This document shows, in pieces, positions 22,889 to 31,050 of a stretch of DNA of 31,892 nt. Origin of the DNA: CAYNYI01 sp964401455 (lineage in GTDB: Bacteria > Fibrobacterota > OXYB2-FULL-49-7 > CAYNYI01); the NCBI GenBank assembly GCA_964401455.1, contig CAYNYI010000020.1:1-31892 (forward strand), written 5' to 3'. The translations under genes were made by a program, and so were the position numbers. Position 1 is the stretch's first letter; each line of letters starts with the position of its first letter. A model generated the notes under the pieces. The model made no database searches and was not told the origin of the DNA. It saw only the letters and a program-made list of their open reading frames with translations.

Positions 22889-24064
22889 CTACATTGAAGC
22901 GGCTTCTTTAATGAGTTTCACAGCAATCTCATTTTTCTGTATTTGGCTGGTTCCCTCGTATATTTGGGTAATTTTCGCATCGCGCATGCGTTTTTCCATG
23001 GGATACTCACGCATATATCCGTAACCGCCGTATATCTGAACAGCGTCAGTTGTAACTTTCATAGCCGTCTCCGCTGCTTTAAGCTTGGCCATTGAAGCTT
23101 CTTTCGCGAAATCCTTAGCTCCTGCGTCTATATTTTTTGCGCATTGGTAAAGGAGGGCCCTTGAAGCCTCAAGCTCCGTAGCCATATCGGCCAGCATATG
23201 CTGAATAGCCTGGAAAGAAGAAATTTTCTGCCCGAACTGCTCCCTTTCTCTGGTATATTTAAGGGCGTCCTCAAACGCTCCGGCTCCGATACCGAGAGCC
23301 TGAGCCGCCACACCGGGCCGGCTGTGGTTAAGAGTATCGACAGCAACGATAAAACCCCGACCCTCTTTGCTAATCAGGTTTTCGGCGGGTATTTTACAGT
23401 CCTGAAAAACAAGTTCGGTAGTAGAAGAAGCTCTTATGCCCATTTTGTCTTCATGCTTGCCGAAAGAAAAACCTTCAGTTCCCTTTTCAACTATGAAAGC
23501 CGAAACGCCCCTTGCGCCTCTGGCAGGGTTTGTTTTTGCTATAACCGTATAAACTTCGGCATTTTCTCCGTTTGTTATCCATTGTTTGGTTCCGTTCAGG
23601 ACATAGTAGTCGCCTTTTTTTTCCGCTGTAGTACGCATAGCACCGGCATCCGAACCGGCATTCGCTTCGGTCAGACCGAAAGCGGCCAAGCATTCACCTT
23701 CAGCTATCCCCGGAAGATACTTTTCTTTCTGCTCTTCACTTGAATGAAGTATTATCGGGAAGGCGCCAAGAGCGCTTGCAGCCATTGATAACGCTATACC
23801 GCCGCATTTTTTGGAAAGTTCCTCGACAACCAGACAGAGATTGAAACACCCCTTACTGCCCTCCTCATCGCTTCCGGCCATTCCTCCGTATTTCTCATCA
23901 ATATAAAGACCTGTAAGACCCGCTTCCGCAAGCTTTCCAAGAATATCCCAGGGGAATATTCCTTCCTTGTCATATTTGAGCGCAACAGGTTCTATATCGT
24001 TGACTGCGACCTTTTTAGCAAGGTCAAGAAGCTCCGTTTGAAATTCTGTCAGGTTGTAGTTCAT
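22889..24064 (-). CDS. acyl-CoA dehydrogenase
   Basis: A 391-residue FAD enzyme that makes a trans-2-enoyl-CoA from an acyl-CoA. Family signatures: GLYIDEKYGG (about 53-62), CLAAFGLTEANAGSD (about 130-144, FAD and substrate binding), NGTKQWITNG (about 157-166), and YGGYGYMREYPMEKRMRDAK. The catalytic base is Glu370 in QIYEGTSQIQ, the position used by short/medium-chain enzymes. Length is typical of short-chain types (SCAD/butyryl-CoA). GGGGGTT lies just before the ATG. It follows rnc by 50 bases with no terminator between, so it is probably the last gene of the fatty-acid operon, an unusual place for this enzyme. The electron acceptor (ETF) is not in the window. Confidence 0.93.
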   Translation of the reverse strand: MNYNLTEFQTELLDLAKKVAVNDIEPVALKYDKEGIFPWDILGKLAEAGLTGLYIDEKYGGMAGSDEEGSKGCFNLCLVVEELSKKCGGIALSMAASALGAFPIILHSSEEQKEKYLPGIAEGECLAAFGLTEANAGSDAGAMRTTAEKKGDYYVLNGTKQWITNGENAEVYTVIAKTNPARGARGVSAFIVEKGTEGFSFGKHEDKMGIRASSTTELVFQDCKIPAENLISKEGRGFIVAVDTLNHSRPGVAAQALGIGAGAFEDALKYTREREQFGQKISSFQAIQHMLADMATELEASRALLYQCAKNIDAGAKDFAKEASMAKLKAAETAMKVTTDAVQIYGGYGYMREYPMEKRMRDAKITQIYEGTSQIQKNEIAVKLIKEAASM

Positions 24065-24114
24065 ATAACCCCCATTAATTTTTTAAGTAACAATTTATTT
24101 TATTTATTCTAAAT

Positions 24115-24912
24115 CTATCTATTTTCTTCCGGTTTTTCTTTATCTCCGGAATCTATTTTTTCCAATGCCATACGCGCGGCGGCTTGTTCCGCATCTTTTT
24201 TTGTGCGGCCTTCTCCCCTTCCGAGAATTTCGCCTCCGAGACTGACCTCTATTATAAAGATCTTTTTATGGTCCGGCCCCTTTTCTTCAGCTACCTCATA
24301 AACCGGTGTACTGCCGTGACCGGACTGAGCAAGCTCTAAAAATTCGCTCTTATAGTTTCTGAGTTCATCTTCGGCAAGATATATATCAATATCCGACAGT
24401 AAAAATGAATCGATAAAATCCGATGCCTCTTTAAGGCCGCCATCCAGATACACGGCACAGATAAACGCTTCAAAAGCATCCGCCAGGATTGAGTCTCTTT
24501 TGCGGCCGCCAGACTTAACTTCAGACCTGCTTAAAAAAAGATAATCGCCCAGGCGGCATTTGGCCGCGGCCTTACAAAGTACTTTCCTGCTTATTATAAG
24601 AGACTTTATCCTGGAAAGGTGCCCCTCACGCCTGTTTATATAACGGTTAAAAAGGAATTCAGTGACAACAAGATCCAAAACGGCATCCCCCAGGAATTCC
24701 ATTCTTTCATTGGAATAAAAACCGCCGCCTTTATGATTATAGGCGAAAGAACGGTGCGTAAGAGCACGTTCCAGAACGGCTTTGTTCCGAAAAGAATATC
24801 CTGCAGCCGACTCAAGATCTTCATACTTGTTTTCAGAACCTGAACGGAAGTTCCGCTTTTTTCTGAAAAAGGACTCAAAGAACCAGCGGAAAATGGCTTT
24901 ATCAGTCTTCAA
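24115..24912 (-). CDS. rnc: ribonuclease III
   Basis: A double-strand RNA endonuclease that matures rRNA and some mRNAs. The catalytic domain has ALTHRSFAYN, then the signature ERMEFLGDAVLDLVV with the metal-binding acidic residues, HLSRIKSLIIS, and DSILADAFEAFICAVYLDGG. A dsRNA-binding domain fills the C-terminus (NYKSEFLELAQ, GRGEGRTKKDAEQAAARMAL). I choose the TTG at 24912 because CAGGAAAT precedes it at good spacing. GTG 24945 and ATG 24936 lie deeper inside fabF without a clear binding site. With TTG the protein has 265 residues and overlaps fabF by 11 bases. Standing after acpP-fabF is its common bacterial position. Confidence 0.95.
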   Translation of the reverse strand: MKTDKAIFRWFFESFFRKKRNFRSGSENKYEDLESAAGYSFRNKAVLERALTHRSFAYNHKGGGFYSNERMEFLGDAVLDLVVTEFLFNRYINRREGHLSRIKSLIISRKVLCKAAAKCRLGDYLFLSRSEVKSGGRKRDSILADAFEAFICAVYLDGGLKEASDFIDSFLLSDIDIYLAEDELRNYKSEFLELAQSGHGSTPVYEVAEEKGPDHKKIFIIEVSLGGEILGRGEGRTKKDAEQAAARMALEKIDSGDKEKPEENR

Positions 24913-26149
24913 ATTTCCTGAAGGCGACAGTAACATTGTGTCCACCGAAACCGAGATTGTTGCTTAAAGCCGCCTTAAGCTCAGGCATTTCAAATGCCTT
25001 ATTCGGGGTATAATCAAGATCACACTCCGGATCAGGTACTTCGTAATTAATAGTCGGCGGTATAATACCCTCTCGAAGCGCCAACACCGAAGCAATTGCC
25101 TCGATTCCTCCCGCTGCCCCAAGCAGATGCCCGGTCATGGATTTTGTGGAGCTTATCTTGACCTTGGAAGCATAATTTCCCATAGCCGACTTAATCGCCT
25201 TGGTTTCACCCTTGTCGTTAAGTGGCGTAGAAGTTCCATGAGCATTTATATATCCGATATCGGAGGGGGAAAGTTCTGCATCGGCCATGCTGAGTCTCAT
25301 TGCCCTTGCCGCTCCGTCACCTGATTCATCCGGCGCGGTCATGTGGTGCGCGTCTCCTGTCGCGCCGGCACCGGCAACTTCCGCGTATATACGCGCTCCG
25401 CGTTTTTTAGCGTGCTCATAATCTTCAAGTACCAGTATTCCGGCACCTTCGCCCATTACAAAACCGTCGCGTTCTTTATCAAACGGCCTGGAAGCCTTTT
25501 CCGGTTCATCATTACGTGTGGAGAGGGCCCCCATTACAGCAAATCCGGACATCGCCAGATCGGTAACACCCGCTTCGGTGCCGCCGCAGACCATAATGTC
25601 AGCCTCGCCCTGACGTATTATCCGCAGGCCGTCGGCTATAGAATGGGATCCGGTTGCACAGGCTGATACAGTAGCATAGTTCGGCCCTTTGCAGTTAAGC
25701 CGTATTGCTATCATGCCGGCCGGCATATCCGAAAGTATCATAGGAATAAAGAAAGGGCTTATACGTCTCGGACCCCGTTTAATAAACATTTCCAGATTTT
25801 TTTGAAAGGTGCTTATACCTCCGATACCCGAACCTACAACCACACCGGCCCGTTCAGGATCAAAGCCGCCATCTGAAAGGCCGGCGTCCTTAAATGCATC
25901 CACAGATGCAGCGATAGCATACTGCAGAACCGGATCAAGCCGTCTGGCTTCTTTCGCTTCAAGATAAGCCGAAGGATCAAAGCCCTTGATTTCTCCGGCT
26001 ATCTTCGCTGAAAGACCTTCGGGAGGGTCGAACCTGGTAACAGGACCGATACCGTTTTTGCCTGAAAATATTGCTTCTTTATATTCATCAAGAGTTTTCC
26101 CGACGGAGGAAAGAACTCCCATACCGGTAACTACGACTTTCCGTTTCAT
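24902..26149 (-). CDS. fabF: 3-oxoacyl-ACP synthase II (KAS II)
   Basis: A 415-residue condensing enzyme that extends acyl-ACP with malonyl-ACP in fatty-acid elongation. It shows the Cys-His-His triad: Cys164 in TVSACATGSH, His304 in INAHGTSTPLND and His341 in SMTGHLLGAAGG. The N-terminus KRKVVVTGMGVLSSVG and the C-terminus SNNLGFGGHNVTVAFRKF are typical FabF. Length is standard. ATG 26149 is used, with AAAGGG upstream; the TTG one codon earlier is possible. It lies 49 bases after acpP and overlaps rnc. Confidence 0.97.
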   Translation of the reverse strand: MKRKVVVTGMGVLSSVGKTLDEYKEAIFSGKNGIGPVTRFDPPEGLSAKIAGEIKGFDPSAYLEAKEARRLDPVLQYAIAASVDAFKDAGLSDGGFDPERAGVVVGSGIGGISTFQKNLEMFIKRGPRRISPFFIPMILSDMPAGMIAIRLNCKGPNYATVSACATGSHSIADGLRIIRQGEADIMVCGGTEAGVTDLAMSGFAVMGALSTRNDEPEKASRPFDKERDGFVMGEGAGILVLEDYEHAKKRGARIYAEVAGAGATGDAHHMTAPDESGDGAARAMRLSMADAELSPSDIGYINAHGTSTPLNDKGETKAIKSAMGNYASKVKISSTKSMTGHLLGAAGGIEAIASVLALREGIIPPTINYEVPDPECDLDYTPNKAFEMPELKAALSNNLGFGGHNVTVAFRKFED

Positions 26150-26198
26150 CAATCCCTTTCTTCTTCCGTTTTTTTATGTTTTCAAATTCGCTGATTAA

Positions 26199-26438
26199 TC
26201 AGGATTTTTTCTCTTTAAGAAATTCTACCGCGGCTCCGACATTCGTGATCTTACCCTGATCCTCATCGGAAATTTCAATATCAAATTCCTCTTCAAAAGC
26301 CATAACAAGATCGGCAAGGTCAAGAGAATCCGCACCGAGATCGTCGGTAAATGAAGCTTCGTTGGTAACCTGATTGGAATTAACTCCAAGTTTGTCGATA
26401 ATAATTTCTTTTACTTTTCCTTCGATATCTGCAGACAT
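26199..26438 (-). CDS. acpP: acyl carrier protein
   Basis: A 79-residue acidic helical carrier that holds growing acyl chains on a 4'-phosphopantetheine. The prosthetic group attaches at Ser38 in the canonical DDLGADSLDLADLVM. The length and the acidic helix FEEEFDIEISDED are typical. ATG 26438 lies nine bases after GGAGG; a TTG two codons earlier is too close to it. It sits between fabG and fabF, the common order. A candidate internal promoter (26497-26526) in the 93-base gap after fabG could raise its expression above that of the rest of the operon. Confidence 0.97.
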   Translation of the reverse strand: MSADIEGKVKEIIIDKLGVNSNQVTNEASFTDDLGADSLDLADLVMAFEEEFDIEISDEDQGKITNVGAAVEFLKEKKS

Positions 26439-26496
26439 TTGCAAATCCTCCGTTTAGGTTGTTAATTGTTAGTGATCCTCTTTAAAACAATGCTAT

Positions 26497-26526
26497 AATA
26501 TGTTTAATTTTTCTAATAAATGTCAA
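26497..26526 (-). promoter_or_regulatory. candidate internal promoter for acpP-fabF
   Basis: On the minus strand a consensus TTGACA (26526-26521) is followed after 18 bases by CATATT (26502-26497). It lies between fabG and acpP, the widest gap inside the operon. The -35 is perfect and the -10 matches four of six. Confidence 0.4.
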
Positions 26527-26537
26527 TGCAATAAATA

Positions 26538-27287
26538 CTAATGCATGACCATCCCGCCGTCAACTGTTATTACCTGACCAGTAATGTATGAGGCGGAAGG
26601 AGAAGCCAGAAACTTCACGGCTTCCGCTACATCTGCAGGAGAACCCATCTTGCCCGCAGGAATCGCATCAAGAATCTTCTTTTTCTCATTTTCCGGGAGA
26701 GCTTCTGTCATTTTCGTTTTAATAAAGCCCGGAGCAACGGCGTTTACAGTTATTCCCCGCGGAGCACATTCCTTGGCCACCGACTTGGTAAAGCCTATCA
26801 GACCTGCTTTTGAAGCAGCATAATTAGCCTGGCCCGCATTTCCGGTAAGTCCTATAACTGAAGCGATATTGACTATTCTTCCGGTCCTGGCTTTGAGCAT
26901 GTCTCGCATCGCGGCCTTTGTACATAAAAAAGCGCTTCTTAAATTAACCGAGAGAACAGTATCCCAGTCCGCTTCTTTCATTCTCATAAGAAGCTGATCC
27001 CGTGTAATACCGGCATTATTGACTATGATGCCCGGCACACCGAATTCTTTTTTGAATTCCTCATACATTTCCTTAACAGCTTCCGCTGAAGAGACATCGC
27101 ATTCAAGCGCAATGGTCTTTGCTCCGGTACTGTTTTTTATTTCTTCCGCCGTCAACCCCGCCGCGGCTTTGTCCAGGTCACATACGGCGACAGATGCGCC
27201 TGATTGCGCCAGCCGGGCGGCGACAGCTCTGCCTATACCTCTTCCGGCACCCGTAACAAGTGCGCTCATTGATTCCAGATCTTTCAT
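26538..27287 (-). CDS. fabG: 3-oxoacyl-ACP reductase
   Basis: A 249-residue NADPH-dependent short-chain dehydrogenase that reduces beta-ketoacyl-ACP. Cofactor motif TGAGRGIGRAVA (12-23), NNAGI (90-94), catalytic Ser143 (NIASVIGLTG), Tyr156 and Lys160 (NYAASKAG), and PGFIKTKMTEALP after the active site. The C-terminus ITGQVITVDGGM is the usual end. An ideal AAGGAGAT site precedes the ATG. It follows fabD by ten bases. Confidence 0.96.
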   Translation of the reverse strand: MKDLESMSALVTGAGRGIGRAVAARLAQSGASVAVCDLDKAAAGLTAEEIKNSTGAKTIALECDVSSAEAVKEMYEEFKKEFGVPGIIVNNAGITRDQLLMRMKEADWDTVLSVNLRSAFLCTKAAMRDMLKARTGRIVNIASVIGLTGNAGQANYAASKAGLIGFTKSVAKECAPRGITVNAVAPGFIKTKMTEALPENEKKKILDAIPAGKMGSPADVAEAVKFLASPSASYITGQVITVDGGMVMH

Positions 27288-27297
27288 ATTTATCTCC

Positions 27298-28230
27298 TTA
27301 ACTCAATCCGGCCGATAAAGCCGCATCCATACCGGCTGTATCGGAAATATTATAAGTTTTAATTTCTTTATCCGTGCGCCTGATAAAGGCTGAAACAACC
27401 TTGCCGGGTCCGAGTTCAACCGCTGTATCTATTCCGTCATTGCGAAAAGCCGAAACAGACTCGGTAAACCTGACAGAACCTACGAGCTGATCTATAAGGT
27501 TTGATCTGATTGCCGCGGCATCTTTTGAAGGTGCCGCGGAAAAATTCTGATATACAGGACAATCGGAATCTTTCAAAGATACTGAATCAAGAGCTTCTGT
27601 AAGACCGGCTATTCCGTCTTTCATAAGGGGACTGTGGAATGCCCCGCTGACGTTAAGCATAACCGCCTTTCTGGCACCGGATTCCTTAGCGGCGGAGCAT
27701 GCTTTTTCCACTCCTTCTTTCTCTCCGGAGATAACGATTTGCCCCGGACAGTTATAATTGGCGGGGACAACCACACCGTACTGCATCGAGTTTTTACAAA
27801 GCTCATCAACTCCTTCTTTATCGAGCCCGATAACTGCGGCCATGGTTCCGGGATTATCCAGAGCGGTTTTCTGCATAAGGGCCGCTCTTTTGTTTACTAT
27901 GCCAAGCCCCTCCTCAAAAGTAAAGACTCCGGCTGCGGCGCAAGCGGTGTATTCCCCGAGGCTGTGCCCGGCGAATGCCGAGGGGGTGAGTCCCTTATCT
28001 CTCGCCAGCAGGTTACATGCATAGCTGTGCACAAACACTGCGGGCTGAGTAAATTCTGTCTGTTTGAGTTTTTCCTCAGGGCCGTTGAAGGAAAGATCGG
28101 CCAGATCATAACCTAATATGTCAGAAGCTTTCCCGTATAAATCACGGGCAGGAGCAAAGTTTTCGTAAAGATCTTTTCCCATCCCGGCATATTGTGCTCC
28201 CTGACCGGGGAATATAAAGATTATCGGCAT
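27298..28230 (-). CDS. fabD: malonyl-CoA:ACP transacylase
   Basis: A 310-residue enzyme that loads malonate onto ACP. The N-terminus IIFIFPGQGAQYAGMGKDL is typical; the nucleophile is Ser90 in AGHSLGEYTA, and His199 in SGAFHSPLM completes the dyad. QTEFTQPAVFVHS and VELGPGKVVSAFIRR are further family landmarks. ATG 28230 follows GAGAGGAAAT. The frame is open to 28296, but the extra 22 residues overlap fabH and match no FabD. Co-directional with fabH (28-base gap). Confidence 0.96.
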   Translation of the reverse strand: MPIIFIFPGQGAQYAGMGKDLYENFAPARDLYGKASDILGYDLADLSFNGPEEKLKQTEFTQPAVFVHSYACNLLARDKGLTPSAFAGHSLGEYTACAAAGVFTFEEGLGIVNKRAALMQKTALDNPGTMAAVIGLDKEGVDELCKNSMQYGVVVPANYNCPGQIVISGEKEGVEKACSAAKESGARKAVMLNVSGAFHSPLMKDGIAGLTEALDSVSLKDSDCPVYQNFSAAPSKDAAAIRSNLIDQLVGSVRFTESVSAFRNDGIDTAVELGPGKVVSAFIRRTDKEIKTYNISDTAGMDAALSAGLS

Positions 28231-28258
28231 TTGAATTTCCTCTCTGACTGTTGTCCCG

Positions 28259-29221
28259 TTACCATTTAATAATACCCGCGCCCCACGCAAGCCCACCGCC
28301 GAAAGCCGTGAGCCCTACAAGACTTCCCGATTTTATCTTGCCCTCTTTTTCAGCCTCATAAAGAGCGATCGGAATAGTTGCGGACGAAGTATTTCCATAT
28401 TTGTGAATATTGCACATTACCTTTTCCCAGGGAGCCCCGAGCCTTTTTGCCACAGCCTGCATTATTCTTATATTCGCCTGATGCGGCACTATAAGATCAA
28501 TATCAGAAGGCTCAACTTCCGCGTCGGCGGCCGCCTTCAAAAGAGCTTCCGACATGCATCTGACCGCTTTTTTATAAATATCGGAGCCGGTCATTTTCAT
28601 GAAAGGTTTGTCCCATACCGGCAGATAAAGCGAAGATCCGAAGCTGCCGTCGGCTCCGAGATTAGTGGACATAACCCCGCTTTCATCCGAAGCCCTGAGC
28701 AAAGCCGCGCCTGCCCCGTCTCCAAAGAGAACACATGTATCCCGATCAGTCCAGTCGAGTGTCTTGGAGACAACTTCGGCACCCACGAGAAGAACCGTCT
28801 TATACATACCTGATTTTATAAAATTATCTGCGATTGAAAGGCCGTGAATAAAGCCGGCGCAGGCGGCCTGTACGTCAAAAGCGGCGCATTTCTCGTTGAG
28901 GTCCAGTTTATGCTGAATAACACAGGCCGTAGAAGGAAAAATATAATCCGGACTGAAGGTGGCGCAAATGATGAGATCAATTTCATTTTTGTCTATTCCG
29001 GCCTTTTTAATCGCCTCCTCTGAAGCATGCAGACCCAGATCAGAAGTCATGCAGGAAGATCTGTCTTCCTCTTTCACGATATGCCTTTCAGACATACCGG
29101 TACGTGTCCTGATCCATTCGTCATTTGTATCAACTATCTTCTCAAGATCATGATTTGTAACAACATTTTCCGGAACGGACATACCCATTCCCGCGATACG
29201 GGAGAAGATTTTCTGTGTCAT
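28259..29221 (-). CDS. fabH: 3-oxoacyl-ACP synthase III (KAS III)
   Basis: A 320-residue enzyme that begins fatty-acid synthesis by condensing an acyl-CoA primer with malonyl-ACP. The catalytic triad is Cys121 (VQAACAGFIHG), His247 (VPHQANIRIM) and Asn277 (KYGNTSSATIP). NDEWIRTRTGMSERHI (about 33-48) is the usual N-terminal signature. Length is standard. The start overlaps the plsX stop by 4 bases (ATGA). Whether the primer is acetyl-CoA or a branched-chain CoA is not visible. Confidence 0.97.
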   Translation of the reverse strand: MTQKIFSRIAGMGMSVPENVVTNHDLEKIVDTNDEWIRTRTGMSERHIVKEEDRSSCMTSDLGLHASEEAIKKAGIDKNEIDLIICATFSPDYIFPSTACVIQHKLDLNEKCAAFDVQAACAGFIHGLSIADNFIKSGMYKTVLLVGAEVVSKTLDWTDRDTCVLFGDGAGAALLRASDESGVMSTNLGADGSFGSSLYLPVWDKPFMKMTGSDIYKKAVRCMSEALLKAAADAEVEPSDIDLIVPHQANIRIMQAVAKRLGAPWEKVMCNIHKYGNTSSATIPIALYEAEKEGKIKSGSLVGLTAFGGGLAWGAGIIKW

Positions 29222-30219
29222 TTAATTATTTCCTTTATTTTGTTATTCGCACTCTTTATAAAGCTCTCAATCTTTCCGGATATATCAAATAGCCTGTTTT
29301 CGGCCGCAAATGAAAGCGCATTCCGAACACCTTTCGCGTCTATATTACTGTGCCCGATAACAACGCTTCCCTTTACCCCGAGAAGAGGCGCACCCCCGTA
29401 TTCTGAGCGGTTAAAAAAACTTAGCGAACCTTTTAAATCCGGCCCGATAAGTGATCCTCCGGCAAACCTGTCGAGTAAATCCGGGATGCTTTCCGCGAAC
29501 TTGAGGAAAATATTCCCAACAAATCCATCGCATACAACTACATCAGCAACACCGCTCAAAACAGCTCCGCTTTCCACATTTCCGATAAAATTCAGGCCGC
29601 TTTCGAGAAGCCTCTCATAGGCTTCCTGAACTACCGCTCCCCCCTTGTTAGATGACTTACCGATGTTGAGAATCGCCACTTTAGGGGATTTTATGTCGAA
29701 AAGGTGGGAATACAAAACGGAGCCCATTAAACCAAAAGCCGCCAGATGGGGCGGGCGACAGTCCACATTTGCCCCCCCGTCAATAATTATAACAGGCTCT
29801 CCTCCCGGAACCGGAGCAATTATCGGTATGGCTGGTCTTCCTATACCCTCCACTCGCCCGGTAATAAAAGAAGAAAGGGCCATCATGGCCCCGGTATTCC
29901 CCATAGAAACCGCGACATCGGCCCTTTTTACCTTTAAAAGATCAATTACCGCCTTCATTGAAGAATCTGCTTTTGATTTAAGCACATCTCCGGGGGGGTC
30001 GGTAAGCTTTATTATCTCCGGAGCATTCACAACCTGAATGGAGTCCGAAGACAACTCAGGAGCTTCTTTTTGCAGAATTTCCCGGATCCTTTGCGCCGGT
30101 CCGGCAACCAGGACCCTCACTGAGCCCGGAGGCGAATCTGAAATAAAGGCGACCGCCCCTTTTATTTCGGTAAGCGGCGCACCTGAACTCCCAAATGCAT
30201 CCAGGGCAATGGTTATCAA
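29218..30219 (-). CDS. plsX: phosphate acyltransferase PlsX
   Basis: A 333-residue peripheral membrane enzyme that turns acyl-ACP and phosphate into acyl-phosphate, the donor for PlsY in phospholipid synthesis. Seen: IALDAFGSSGAPLTEIKGAV (the usual opening is 'DAMGGDxaP', so this copy is divergent), SMGNTGAMMALS, ILNIGKSSNKGG, VCDGFVGNIFLKFAE and GSVVIGHSNIDAKGVRNAL. Length is normal. The start is TTG 30219 with AGGGG upstream; it is the only start that preserves the N-terminal strand. It lies 18 bases after rpmF and overlaps fabH. No plsY is in the window. Confidence 0.95.
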   Translation of the reverse strand: MITIALDAFGSSGAPLTEIKGAVAFISDSPPGSVRVLVAGPAQRIREILQKEAPELSSDSIQVVNAPEIIKLTDPPGDVLKSKADSSMKAVIDLLKVKRADVAVSMGNTGAMMALSSFITGRVEGIGRPAIPIIAPVPGGEPVIIIDGGANVDCRPPHLAAFGLMGSVLYSHLFDIKSPKVAILNIGKSSNKGGAVVQEAYERLLESGLNFIGNVESGAVLSGVADVVVCDGFVGNIFLKFAESIPDLLDRFAGGSLIGPDLKGSLSFFNRSEYGGAPLLGVKGSVVIGHSNIDAKGVRNALSFAAENRLFDISGKIESFIKSANNKIKEIIK

Positions 30220-30237
30220 TTCAAATACCCCTGAACT

Positions 30238-30417
30238 TTACTCTTCAGGCTGAACGATTTCTTCTCCGCCGTAAAAACCGCAATTTGCACAGACCCTGTG
30301 CGCGATCTTAGGCTGATTACAGTGTGTACAGCGCGACACATTGTAAGGCTCTGTCTTGTAGTTGGTTCGGTTCTTTGCCGAGCGCTGATGCGACCATTTT
30401 CTTTTAGGTACTGCCAT
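30238..30417 (-). CDS. rpmF: 50S ribosomal protein L32
   Basis: A 59-residue ribosomal protein. The N-terminus MAVPKRKWSHQRSAKNRTNY is the unmistakable L32 opening. Four cysteines (Cys30, Cys33, Cys43, Cys46; CTHC...CANC) form the zinc ribbon, so this is the zinc-binding form. The C-terminal tail GFYGGEEIV is typical. The start overlaps the end of the upstream DUF177 gene by 14 bases and GGAG lies inside that gene. The yceD-rpmF-plsX order is the classical one. Confidence 0.97.
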   Translation of the reverse strand: MAVPKRKWSHQRSAKNRTNYKTEPYNVSRCTHCNQPKIAHRVCANCGFYGGEEIVQPEE

Positions 30418-30955
30418 TTCTATGCTCCTTTATTGTATTAAATACTTCATTTTCCATTTTATTTTTCAGCTCCGCCAGCTTTTCCCACCTGGGATCGGCT
30501 TCCGGGGGAGCGCAAACGCATTTACCCGTATTCAGATCTTTACCGCAGCCGGAACAGATACCGGAACAATCTTCGCCGCAGACCGGATTCATTGGTATTT
30601 CCAACAGTATATTCTGCCTCGCAGCATCCGAAAAATCGAATAATTCCTGCTCAGGAGTTACATAATACTCATCAGGAGCATTTTCGGAGGCTTCCGGAGA
30701 TTCTGAAAGCAGAAAACCGAATTCCTGCTCCATATTACTTTTAAAAGTCCCGAGACATCTGCTGCATTCAAGCCCAAGCTGCAAAACAAACGAACACCGG
30801 ACAGCAATGCCGCCTCCGGCAACAGGATCAGCGTTGATTTTGAACTCCGCATCCTTCAAAACAGGTATTCCGAGAAGCTCCTGAACTTCGGCTGAACCGG
30901 CCGAAACGGTCATATTCCCGGAACCGTTTCTTATTTTTCTTAAATCAATTTTCAC
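30404..30955 (-). CDS. yceD: DUF177 (YceD) family protein
   Basis: A 183-residue protein of the DUF177/YceD family, which is nearly always upstream of rpmF and has been linked to 23S rRNA or ribosome assembly. Seen: the opening KIDLRKIRNG; CSRCLGTFKSNMEQEF, with a C-x-x-C pair (about residues 64-67); then MNPVCGEDCSGICSGCGKDL, the second cysteine cluster (about 127-146); and a C-terminal helix. The cysteines suggest a bound metal. The start is GTG 30955; no clear ribosome binding site is visible, and the candidate promoter lies so close that the leader would be under about 10 bases. First gene of the fatty-acid operon. Confidence 0.88.
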   Translation of the reverse strand: MKIDLRKIRNGSGNMTVSAGSAEVQELLGIPVLKDAEFKINADPVAGGGIAVRCSFVLQLGLECSRCLGTFKSNMEQEFGFLLSESPEASENAPDEYYVTPEQELFDFSDAARQNILLEIPMNPVCGEDCSGICSGCGKDLNTGKCVCAPPEADPRWEKLAELKNKMENEVFNTIKEHRNGST

Positions 30956-30969
30956 AAAAGCGGACTAAA

Positions 30970-30997
30970 ATTAAATTATATCATTCATCAATGTCAA
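30970..30997 (-). promoter_or_regulatory. candidate promoter of the yceD-rpmF-fab operon
   Basis: On the minus strand a consensus TTGACA (30997-30992) and TTTAAT (30975-30970) are 16 bases apart. A perfect TATAAT (30980-30975) overlaps it, but only 11 bases behind the -35. The predicted start, near 30963, is about 8 bases before the GTG of yceD. Confidence 0.55.
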
Positions 30998-31050
30998 GCA
31001 GCCGGCACCTTTATGGATCGGCCGCCCGGATTGGCTCATATTTGAAATAT

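Noticed and set aside
23198..23743. 181-codon open frame on the plus strand
   Set aside because: Antisense to the acyl-CoA dehydrogenase gene; no ribosome binding site and no recognisable domain.
26494..26499. TATAAT on the plus strand between acpP and fabG
   Set aside because: No -35 partner at 16-18 bases and no plus-strand gene downstream.
27634..28116. 160-codon open frame on the plus strand
   Set aside because: Antisense shadow of fabD.
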